From NCBI GenBank assembly GCA_035627835.1, contig DASPKX010000164.1:1-23284 (forward strand): a stretch of 23,284 bases of DNA. Direction: 5' to 3'. Below the pieces are notes generated by a model, which did not search any database, was not told the origin of the DNA, and saw nothing but the letters and a program-made list of their open reading frames with translations. Shown here in pieces: positions 8,196 to 13,999 of the stretch (positions within the stretch are counted from its first letter, which is position 1; the number at the start of each line of letters is the position of its first letter). The stretch comes from DASPKX01 sp035627835. GTDB lineage: Bacteria; Verrucomicrobiota; Verrucomicrobiia; Limisphaerales; SXQI01. Position numbers and translations under genes: made by a program.

Positions 8196-8224
8196 TTGCG
8201 TGACGAGTGCTGTTCGCGTAAAGT
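8196..8224 (+). promoter_or_regulatory. Candidate promoter for tRNA-Arg
   Basis: TTGCGT (8196-8201) and TAAAGT (8219-8224) with an exact 17-base spacer. Transcription would begin near 8231, about ten bases before the tRNA. Each hexamer matches consensus at four of six positions. Confidence 0.45.
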
Positions 8225-8240
8225 TCGTTTTCTGGTCCAT

Positions 8241-8317
8241 GCGCCTGTAGCTCAATTGGATAGAGTGACGGCCTCCGAAGCCGCAGGTTGTGGGTTCAAC
8301 TCCCGCCAGGCGCACCA
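8241..8317 (+). tRNA. tRNA-Arg (anticodon CCG)
   Basis: A 77-base cloverleaf. The acceptor GCGCCTG (8241-8247) pairs with CAGGCGC (8307-8313); the discriminator is A (8314) and CCA is encoded (8315-8317). The D stem is GCTC/GAGT, the anticodon loop CTCCGAA carries CCG, and the T arm is GTGGG-TTCAACT-CCCGC. The top pair of the anticodon stem is an A-C mismatch, which is tolerated in some tRNAs. It reads the CGG arginine codon. Confidence 0.95.
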
Positions 8318-8376
8318 CTCCTTAAGCGCTCTTCTGAACTTCCACGTCGCTGGCGTGTCGCTATAAATAACGCGCT

Positions 8377-8703
8377 ATGGTTCGCATATCCACGCTCGCG
8401 GAGGCCCTCAGAGAAGGCCCTCCACCTCCTGGAAACCTGGCTGGTCCCATCTTCCAGCGCGGCGCGGTTGTGGTTGAACTTTATTCCCCGGAAGGAATTG
8501 ATCCGCAGAAGCCTCACACAAGGGACGAACTCTATTTCGTTGCACGAGGAAGCGGCTACTTCTTCGATGGCCAAACCCGCCGAGAGATCCAAGCTGGCGC
8601 TTTCATCTTTGTGCCGGCTGGCCAGGCACATCGGTTCGAAGATTTCACCCCAGACCTGGCAGTTTGGGTTGTGTTCTACGGTCCCGAAGGTGGCGAACGG
8701 TAA
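8377..8703 (+). CDS. Small single-domain cupin protein
   Basis: A 108-residue protein made of one cupin_2 barrel. The first cupin motif reads PHTRDELYFVARGSGYFFDG (His 47, Glu 51) and the second GAFIFVPAGQAHRFEDF (second His near residue 86), giving a plausible metal site, though the first motif has a single His rather than HxH. There is no signal peptide, so it is cytoplasmic. Such stand-alone cupins include isomerases, dioxygenases and ligand sensors; the substrate cannot be read from sequence. TATAAA (8362-8367) lies only 10 bases before the ATG; the gene may also be read through from the tRNA-Arg promoter, as no terminator is seen between them. Confidence 0.85.
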   Translation: MVRISTLAEALREGPPPPGNLAGPIFQRGAVVVELYSPEGIDPQKPHTRDELYFVARGSGYFFDGQTRREIQAGAFIFVPAGQAHRFEDFTPDLAVWVVFYGPEGGER

Positions 8704-8746
8704 GCCATAAACGCGATTGGTTTAGCACATACTGTTTGCATGCAGC

Positions 8747-8778
8747 AGGAGGCTAGGTTATGTCCTCCTCTCGGAGGA
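8747..8778 (+). promoter_or_regulatory. Alternative hairpins that hide or free a ribosome-binding site
   Basis: Three short segments are mutually complementary: AGGAGG (8747-8752), TCCTCCT (8763-8769) and GGAGGA (8773-8778). Segments 2 and 3 form a perfect 6-bp stem with a TCTC tetraloop that buries the GGAGG directly in front of the lipoprotein ATG (8780). Segments 1 and 2 can instead pair across an 11-base loop. The same bases encode the leader ORF at 8760-8783. Confidence 0.55.
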
Positions 8779-8783
8779 TATGA
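8760..8783 (+). CDS. Seven-codon leader peptide upstream of the lipoprotein gene
   Basis: ATG at 8760 encodes M-S-S-S-R-R-I and ends with TGA at 8781-8783. It has a perfect Shine-Dalgarno AGGAGG (8747-8752) seven bases upstream, one of the strongest in the window, where most start codons have weak or no sites. Its stop overlaps the lipoprotein start as ATGA (8780-8783), a classic translational-coupling arrangement. Its codons form the hairpin that covers the downstream ribosome-binding site, so a translating ribosome would open it. Expression is inferred, not shown. Confidence 0.5.
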   Translation: MSSSRRI

Positions 8784-9028
8784 CTATAAAGCCCTTTTTA
8801 ATGGCCACGTGCCTTTCGTCGGCCCTGCTGATGGGTTGCGCCCGCGGTTATGACATGCAGCTTTCGAATGGGAAAACTATTCGAACCATGAACAAGCCGA
8901 AGCTGGATGCGCAAGGCTGGTACATCTATAAGGATTCGTCCGGCCAAACTGAGCGCGTGAACTCGCTTCGCGTGCGGAGCATTGAGCCCGCCTCTCGGAC
9001 CCTGGAAAAGCGCTTCGAGTATCGTTAA
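8780..9028 (+). CDS. YgdI/YgdR-like small lipoprotein
   Basis: 82 residues. The N-terminus MTIKPFLMATCLSSALLMGC is a lipoprotein signal peptide with lipobox L-M-G-C (Cys 20), so the mature protein should be a lipid-anchored envelope protein of about 63 residues. The remainder, YDMQLSNGKTIRTMNKPKLD then GWYIYKDSSGQTERVNSLRVRSIEP, matches the YgdI/YgdR (DUF903) SH3-like fold of enterobacterial lipoproteins, whose function is unknown. The start at 8780 is favoured over the ATG at 8801 because it supplies the basic residue of the signal peptide. The gene is coupled to a leader ORF (8760-8783). Confidence 0.85.
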   Translation: MTIKPFLMATCLSSALLMGCARGYDMQLSNGKTIRTMNKPKLDAQGWYIYKDSSGQTERVNSLRVRSIEPASRTLEKRFEYR

Positions 9029-9079
9029 CCCCGATCAATTTACTCCACCCCTGAAACAGCAACTAAACAGCACAACCAA

Positions 9080-9568
9080 ATGAAAGACACCCTGCAGCAG
9101 TATATGGAAATCCGCGAGGCTTTGCGTCGCGAGAAGGAACAGTTAGAGCAAAGACTCCAGGAGATCAATAAAGCGCTCGGCTTGACTGCTCCTCCCGCTG
9201 AGACTTCGCAACCTCGCGGTGGCAGGCGCGGACGAAGAGGCCGCGCTGAAGGAGGCCGTTCTCTGCGTGACCTCGTTATGCAAGTTACCTCCCAACGCGC
9301 TCTTTCCAAGCAGGAGATCCTCGATGAGGTCCAACGCCTTGGCTACCAATTCAATTCCAAGAACCCCGCTAACTCACTCGGCGTGATTCTTTACGGCAAG
9401 AACCCGCGATTCCAAAACGAGGGCGGACGCTTTCGTTTCACTGGCGAGGTGCCAAGCGGCGAATCGCGCGGCAAGCGCCAAATGTCCGCTGAGGCTCGTG
9501 AGCGCATCCGCGCCGCAGCAAAGGCCCGCTGGGAAAAGGCCCGCGCTGCCGGTCGCAAACGTCTGTAA
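9080..9568 (+). CDS. Coiled-coil / HARE-type winged-helix protein, likely DNA-binding
   Basis: 162 residues in four parts. Residues 1-34 form a charged coiled coil (EIREALRREKEQLEQRLQEI). A basic Gly/Arg linker (about 46-60, GGRRGRRGRAEGGR) may touch nucleic acid. Residues 61-125 resemble a HARE-HTH/winged-helix domain: LRDLVMQV..., RALSKQEILDEVQRLGYQF, then SLGVILYGKNPRFQNEGGRFRFTG, the order of helices and wing seen in HB1/ASXL/restriction-enzyme HTH domains. The end (133-162) is a basic helix, MSAEARERIRAAAKARWEKA, a motif shared by small chromatin-like proteins of Verrucomicrobia and Acidobacteria. Cytoplasmic; a nucleoid-associated or regulatory role is inferred. A strong terminator follows. 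Confidence 0.7.
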   Translation: MKDTLQQYMEIREALRREKEQLEQRLQEINKALGLTAPPAETSQPRGGRRGRRGRAEGGRSLRDLVMQVTSQRALSKQEILDEVQRLGYQFNSKNPANSLGVILYGKNPRFQNEGGRFRFTGEVPSGESRGKRQMSAEARERIRAAAKARWEKARAAGRKRL

Positions 9569-9585
9569 TTGGCTATTTCTTTGTG

Positions 9586-9623
9586 GACGCCGGGGCTTAC
9601 CGACGCTCCGGCGTCAATTTTTA
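9586..9623 (+). terminator. Intrinsic terminator
   Basis: GACGCCGG (9586-9593) pairs perfectly with CCGGCGTC (9608-9615) across a 14-base loop, followed by AATTTTTA. It ends transcription of the coiled-coil/winged-helix gene. The 3' arm overlaps the stop codon of the opposing DMT permease gene (9614-9616), but the minus strand has no T-run after the stem. Confidence 0.7.
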
Positions 9624-10597
9624 GAGGGCGTCGGAAGCCGTTTTTGGAAGTTGAGCTGCACCAGGACGATTGCAGCTAGAATAATAGCGCCGCCAATAAT
9701 TACCGGCCTCGTGAGAGATTCATTCGTATAACTTACGCCAGCCCAAGCCGAAAAGAATCCTGGGAGAAACAGGGCGAATCCGAGCGCAAAGATTGGCTCC
9801 GCCCCGTAAATAATCCCGGCCTCGTTGGCGCCGACATGCTTCTGCCAATGGTTCATGAGCATGTACGCCACAAGAGTGCAGATGAGCACCAGGATTGTAA
9901 TAAATAACGGCATTCCTGGAGCTGAGATCGCTAGCCAAAGATTGTGCGGGGTTCTCATCGTGAGCAACGCCACAGGAAGCATTACCGCTGCCATGGTGAC
10001 AAACATCACGATGCTGAAGCGTTGCGTGTTGTTGGCCGCATAGACGGGACGCTCCAGCCAAAGAATCTGCCCAGTGAAGAGAGCGGAACCGATCAGCGTT
10101 TCAATCTCCCCACGCCCTAGCTTCATGGTGTTGAAGTCAAATTCGGTCAAAATCGCTGCCCCCACCAGCATCAGCGCAGAGCTGGCGAGCACGTTCCACC
10201 GTGGCGGGTGCCGGTCTCGGAGCGCCACAATCCACGGAATCACCAGCACGTACCCTTGCGTTAGGAATGCGGAGGTGGATGCGTGGGTGTAAGCGAGCCC
10301 GTCCATCTGGAAAAGAATTCCCGCGCCGCCGAAGAGTCCGAGCCCAACGCCATGTTGGATCTCCAGCCGTGTAAATTGGGTAAGGGAGCGCCAATTCAGG
10401 AGGATGAGCACAAGTCCAGCGAAGCCGAATCGAGCGGACATCAGCAGAGCTGCATGGAACCATGTGCTGGTCTCCGGCGTGGCCTTGCTCATGACCAGCC
10501 CCGCCGTTTTCATTACCGGAAAGCTCACACCCCAGGCCATGGTGCCAATGAGAAGCATCTGCACCGCACGGTTGTGCAACTCCCGTGAAGAATTCAT
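9614..10597 (-). CDS. EamA/DMT-superfamily inner-membrane permease
   Basis: A 327-residue protein with about ten hydrophobic segments in two repeated halves, as in the drug/metabolite transporter (EamA) family. The first half opens MLLIGTMAWGVSFPVMKTAG, the usual W-G-x-x-F/Y-x-x-x-K motif of DMT proteins. The second half includes GAEPIFALGFALFLPG, the conserved E-P-x-x-A motif near the end. Substrates of this family range over amino acids, nucleosides and drugs, and cannot be deduced here. It lies 32 bases downstream of the small unknown gene and is probably last in a three-gene minus-strand unit. Confidence 0.9.
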   Translation of the reverse strand: MNSSRELHNRAVQMLLIGTMAWGVSFPVMKTAGLVMSKATPETSTWFHAALLMSARFGFAGLVLILLNWRSLTQFTRLEIQHGVGLGLFGGAGILFQMDGLAYTHASTSAFLTQGYVLVIPWIVALRDRHPPRWNVLASSALMLVGAAILTEFDFNTMKLGRGEIETLIGSALFTGQILWLERPVYAANNTQRFSIVMFVTMAAVMLPVALLTMRTPHNLWLAISAPGMPLFITILVLICTLVAYMLMNHWQKHVGANEAGIIYGAEPIFALGFALFLPGFFSAWAGVSYTNESLTRPVIIGGAIILAAIVLVQLNFQKRLPTPSKN

Positions 10598-10629
10598 CGA
10601 GCCAAGCGGCGAATTAGGGCTGAACCGCT

Positions 10630-10857
10630 TTACGCGATGTATGCCTGGAAGAACTGCTCGTTAATCTCGGCAAACGACTGGGGTATGGAAATTCCGGGCT
10701 TCTGAAGCGCTTCCTCGTGCAGATAACGCCATGCCCAGCGGTATTCCTGATTGTTCCACAACGCGTCGAACACTTCTTTGGCATGCGGCTGGGTGGACAA
10801 AACTTCAGCGGCGCGCTGATAGAACGAATCGTGGAGATCGGATTCCGTCTGTTGCAT
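10630..10857 (-). CDS. Small hypothetical protein, helical
   Basis: Starting at the ATG at 10857 this encodes 75 residues (MQQTESDLHDSFYQRAAEVL...FFQAYIA). A GTG at 10902, overlapping the stop of the upstream TauE/SafE-like gene by four bases, would add 15 residues. The sequence is acidic, mostly helical and rich in Trp, Tyr and Phe (ALWNNQEYRWAWRYLHEEAL), with no cysteines, membrane segments or signal peptide. I do not recognise a family. Its position between two membrane-transport genes on the same strand suggests co-transcription, but no functional link can be read. Confidence 0.65.
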   Translation of the reverse strand: MQQTESDLHDSFYQRAAEVLSTQPHAKEVFDALWNNQEYRWAWRYLHEEALQKPGISIPQSFAEINEQFFQAYIA

Positions 10858-10898
10858 GGTGCTTGGCTCGTTTGTGCGATTAGCGGCGAGGGAGAATC

Positions 10899-11255
10899 TC
10901 ACTTCAAGAACAAAAGGCGGGCGCCCACAATCATAATGAACCCTCCAAACCCGCGCTTCAGCGTCGTCGCGTCTATGTGTTTGGTCAGGTAAGAGCCGAG
11001 ATAACCGCCGACTATGGCCATCGGCACCAGCATGGCGACAAAGGTCCAGTTCACATTGCCGAGCGAGTGATGCTTGAACGTCCCGGTTAGGGCCGTTGGG
11101 ATAATGACAGCCAAAGAGGTGCCGACCGCCGTTTTGATGTCCGCGCCGAGGAAAAACATCATGGCAGGCACCATCACAACACCGCCTCCGACACCAAACA
11201 AACCGCTGGTGATTCCACCCACTAAACCAATGATAGCCGCGAGCAAAAACTGCAT
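10899..11255 (-). CDS. Half-length TauE/SafE (TSUP) membrane protein
   Basis: 118 residues with four hydrophobic segments. It begins MQFLLAAIIGLVGGITSGLFGVGGGVVMVPAMMFFLG, the hallmark G-x-x-x-G-x-x-G-x-G-G-G first segment of the TSUP sulfite/organosulfonate exporter family, and continues AVGTSLAVIIPTALTGTFKHHSLGNVNW, the second conserved motif. Full members have two such units (about 250 residues, eight segments); this one has one, so it would need to dimerise. No second half follows: the frame ends cleanly and the next gene is unrelated. Likely role is anion export; substrate unknown. First gene of the minus-strand unit ending with the DMT permease. Confidence 0.85.
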   Translation of the reverse strand: MQFLLAAIIGLVGGITSGLFGVGGGVVMVPAMMFFLGADIKTAVGTSLAVIIPTALTGTFKHHSLGNVNWTFVAMLVPMAIVGGYLGSYLTKHIDATTLKRGFGGFIMIVGARLLFLK

Positions 11256-11335
11256 GAAAGGTTCATGCTCTGGCAGTTCGGCCTGGGCAATCTTTTAATT
11301 TTCTTTTCGACCTTTGCGCGTATGCTATTTGCCTC

Positions 11336-12136
11336 ATGCTGAGCCCTGGCATTCAACTGTTGCTGCGCGACCTTCGCGATCAAATCGCCTTCGGCCAGCT
11401 TGAGATTCGCGCGGAGCAGGGAGGGTTCACGCTGCGCAACGCAAGCGACAGCAATGCCCCGGCAACCGCGCTTCGCGCGATTCCGCCTGCAGAAATGCGC
11501 GGCTTGGCTCTGTTCACACGCGAGGGAAACTTTCGGCCTCTTCGAACCGCCCCTGACCTCGCAAGTGGGTGGATGTGCAGTGTCGCCAATGAGCAGGAGC
11601 TGGAGCATGCACTTCAGATGGTTTATCCAGGAGCATTGCCCGATTGGCATGCGGTCCAGACCGGCTTTGCGCGAGTGACTCATTTTCCTGCTTTCGCCTC
11701 ACGCCAGACCGGCATTTACGCCACGCTTCCGTCTTTGACCGAGGAAGAAGCCGAAAAAGTGACCGCCGCTTGCTGCGCTTCTTCCGGGTGCATCAAACAA
11801 CGCTTCTGGACCGTTACCGGCGGAAAATCTGTGGAGGAACCCAATCCACTTCGAATCCCGTGCCTCGAGCCATGCGCAGTGTTCATGGAGTTCGCGCGGC
11901 AAAGCGAGCGGTGGCTAAAGCAGAGTTGTGTCACACTTCATGTGACACCTGTGGAGCTGGAGACCTTGCGCTCCGCGCTGGAGCATGTGGAGGCCCACTC
12001 AACCGAGCGCCAGGCGCGGTTTGCAGATCCTCTCAATGTGCGGCGCACACTCTTGTGCTTGGAACGCCAATCAGGGAAGCTCAAACATAACAAGTCTAAA
12101 AAGGGAAAAGAAGAAAACGTCAACGAGGTGTTATGA
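11336..12136 (+). CDS. DR2241-like 4Fe-4S domain protein (candidate)
   Basis: 266 residues with no signal peptide or membrane segment. The central part has cysteines in a fixed pattern: CCASSGC (146-152), then IKQRFWTV, then IPCLEPC (174-180), that is C-x4-C ... P-C-x-x-P-C. This resembles the 4Fe-4S domain described for Deinococcus DR2241, where it is fused to a CbiX sirohydrochlorin-chelatase-like domain. Here no CbiX domain is visible; the N-terminal half (1-135) is unassigned. The C-terminus is Lys-rich. The stop overlaps the next gene's ATG as ATGA (12133-12136), so it is translationally coupled to the TlpA-like protein. The Fe-S assignment rests on motif spacing recalled from the family; a plain hypothetical protein is the alternative. 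Confidence 0.6.
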   Translation: MLSPGIQLLLRDLRDQIAFGQLEIRAEQGGFTLRNASDSNAPATALRAIPPAEMRGLALFTREGNFRPLRTAPDLASGWMCSVANEQELEHALQMVYPGALPDWHAVQTGFARVTHFPAFASRQTGIYATLPSLTEEEAEKVTAACCASSGCIKQRFWTVTGGKSVEEPNPLRIPCLEPCAVFMEFARQSERWLKQSCVTLHVTPVELETLRSALEHVEAHSTERQARFADPLNVRRTLLCLERQSGKLKHNKSKKGKEENVNEVL

Positions 12137-13188
12137 TTCGCATTGTTTTAGCCTCTGCTCTTCTCGCATCGGCCGCGGTTGCCGCTGAAGTTCAGCCGAA
12201 GATCCCCACGCCAGAGCAGCAGGCCGCCGCGCAGGCGGACCGCGCTTACGCCCAGTTGCAGCGGCACTTCACTGCCCCAACACCTCCGGAATCATGGCGC
12301 ACGAAAGCGCCGACTCCGGCGGAGCGCGACGCGTTCTACAAGTCGGTGGGCGAAAGCGCTTTGGCAGCCGCAACGAAGGCGAAGGAGTTTATCGCGCAGT
12401 TTCCGAACCACCCGAAAGTGGAGGAAGTTAAGAAGCGCGAGCAGGGAATGCGGCAGGTGGCGGTGCGTTATGGCGCCGAGACCAGTGATGCAGCAGATGC
12501 TTCGTTTGAAACAAAGATGCGGGCGGTGCAAGCGCGCGCGATGAAGAAGCGCGGCGAAGGCCTCCCGGCGGCCTTGGCAGAAATGGAGAAGGGCGCGCGA
12601 GAGCTGCAGAAGGAGTTTCCAACCGAACCGCGTGTTTATGACCTCTTCCTCCTTGCAGCGTCCGGCCTTGAAGCAGATGCCTCGCGCAAGCTGTTGGAAG
12701 AGATCAATTCCAGCGCCGTTGCTGACGCTCAAACCAAAGCTCGGGCGAAGGGGATGCTCAAGAAGATAGATCTCCAGGGGAAACCTCTCGAACTGAAGTT
12801 TACCAGTCTGCAAGGCCAGGAGATCGACTTGGCAAAGATGAAAGGAAAAGTCGTCCTGGTCGATTTCTGGGCCACCTGGTGCGGGCCTTGCATTGCCGAA
12901 TTGCCGAACGTTAAAAAAGCATACGCAGAACTACACCCCAAAGGGTTCGAGATTCTGGGCATCTCCTTCGATGACAGTGAGGCGAAACTGACGAACCTCA
13001 TTAAGCAGGAGGAGATGACCTGGCCGCAATACTTCGACGGCAAAGGTTGGAAAAATAAGTTTGGATTGGAGTTCGGCATCAACAGCATCCCTTCCATGTG
13101 GCTTGTGGATAAGAAAGGGATCCTGCGTGATCTGAACGCCAGGGATGACTTGGCCGCAAAAGTCCAAAAGCTGCTCGCAGAGGAATAG
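12133..13188 (+). CDS. TlpA/ResA-type thioredoxin with helical N-terminal domain
   Basis: 351 residues. A signal peptide (MIRIVLASALLASAAVAAEV) exports it. Residues 25-215 are a helical domain with TPR-like segments (AATKAKEFIAQFPNHPKVEE, MEKGARELQKEFP). The C-terminal thioredoxin fold has FWATWCGPCIAELPNVKKAY with active cysteines 250 and 253, followed by GISFDDSEAKL and the cis-Pro segment GINSIPSMWLVDKKGIL. This is a periplasmic thiol-disulfide oxidoreductase of the TlpA/ResA/CcmG group. It has GAGGT five bases before its ATG, and that ATG overlaps the stop of the previous gene. Confidence 0.92.
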   Translation: MIRIVLASALLASAAVAAEVQPKIPTPEQQAAAQADRAYAQLQRHFTAPTPPESWRTKAPTPAERDAFYKSVGESALAAATKAKEFIAQFPNHPKVEEVKKREQGMRQVAVRYGAETSDAADASFETKMRAVQARAMKKRGEGLPAALAEMEKGARELQKEFPTEPRVYDLFLLAASGLEADASRKLLEEINSSAVADAQTKARAKGMLKKIDLQGKPLELKFTSLQGQEIDLAKMKGKVVLVDFWATWCGPCIAELPNVKKAYAELHPKGFEILGISFDDSEAKLTNLIKQEEMTWPQYFDGKGWKNKFGLEFGINSIPSMWLVDKKGILRDLNARDDLAAKVQKLLAEE

Positions 13189-13198
13189 GCCCGCTCTC

Positions 13199-13999
13199 AT
13201 GCGCGTGATGGTGAGAGTCTGGATGATGGCCGCAGCGCTCTTCGTTAGCGCTCACATTCACGCCGCCGAAACCAATCGTTGGCCATCTGTTGAGGAGCTA
13301 ATTCGCCGAGTCATTATCCGTGCCAAGGCGACGTCCGAGAACACCAACGCCTACACCTACGAAAAGGAAACCACCGTCCACGAATTCGAAGACGGCAAGA
13401 TCAAGAAGACAAAGCGCCGCACGTACGTCGTCGAGTTCCGGGCCGGGATTCCAAACGCGCGCTTGGTGGCGGTGAATGGAAAAGCCTTATCTGAGGCTGA
13501 ACAGACGGAGGAACGTAAGCGCCAGGAAAACTTAGGGAAACTGCGCAAGCGTCCGGCCGGCCGGGGAGAGCGGCAGGATCTCTACATCACTGACGAGCTG
13601 GCGAGCCGTTACATATTTGAGCTAAAGGGTGAAAGCGCTGTTAACGGGCGGCCCGCGTGGTTGGTGGCATTCCGCCCCAAGCCGGGGCTGAAGGATAAAA
13701 ATCTTCCGGACCGCTTTCTCAACCGGATGGGCGGCGAGCTGTGGATCGACATGCACGAGGACGAGGTCGCGTGCGTGAAAGTGCAGCTGCAGGAGCGCGC
13801 TTCGTTATGGGGTGGCTTTCTCGGGACGCTTGATCGCTTTTCGTTGGTTCTTTATCGGGTGCGCCTTCCGGACGGCGCCTGGCTCAATTCTTTCTCAGAA
13901 GTAAACATTCAGGCGCGGAAACTGTTTGAAGCCATCCATGTGCAGGTGCTTGAAACATCGAGCGACCATCGCCAGAGCGCAGCGAAGGGAAAGCCATGA
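13199..13999 (+). CDS. LolA-like periplasmic protein (outer-membrane lipoprotein sorting fold)
   Basis: 266 residues from the ATG at 13199, ten bases after the TlpA-like stop; an ATG at 13208 is also possible, and the frame is open further upstream without a signal peptide. The N-terminus MRVMVRVWMMAAALFVSAHIHAAE is a Sec signal. The mature part, with TYEKETTVHEFEDGKIKKTKR, YIFELKGESAVNGRPAWLVAF and GELWIDMHEDEVACVKVQL, follows the beta-strand order of LolA/LolB-like proteins annotated as outer-membrane lipoprotein-sorting proteins. Those bind lipid or lipoprotein acyl chains in a half-barrel. True LolA function is not proven. Its stop overlaps the next start as ATGA (13996-13999). Confidence 0.7.
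   Translation: MRVMVRVWMMAAALFVSAHIHAAETNRWPSVEELIRRVIIRAKATSENTNAYTYEKETTVHEFEDGKIKKTKRRTYVVEFRAGIPNARLVAVNGKALSEAEQTEERKRQENLGKLRKRPAGRGERQDLYITDELASRYIFELKGESAVNGRPAWLVAFRPKPGLKDKNLPDRFLNRMGGELWIDMHEDEVACVKVQLQERASLWGGFLGTLDRFSLVLYRVRLPDGAWLNSFSEVNIQARKLFEAIHVQVLETSSDHRQSAAKGKP

Noticed and set aside
7500..8318. 272-codon minus-strand open frame spanning the copper-protein 3' end and tRNA-Arg
   Set aside because: It runs antisense through conserved His/Met copper ligands and through a tRNA gene, so it is not a real protein.
12292..12813. 173-codon minus-strand open frame in the TlpA-like gene
   Set aside because: Cys- and Arg-rich low-complexity translation opposite a clear coding frame.
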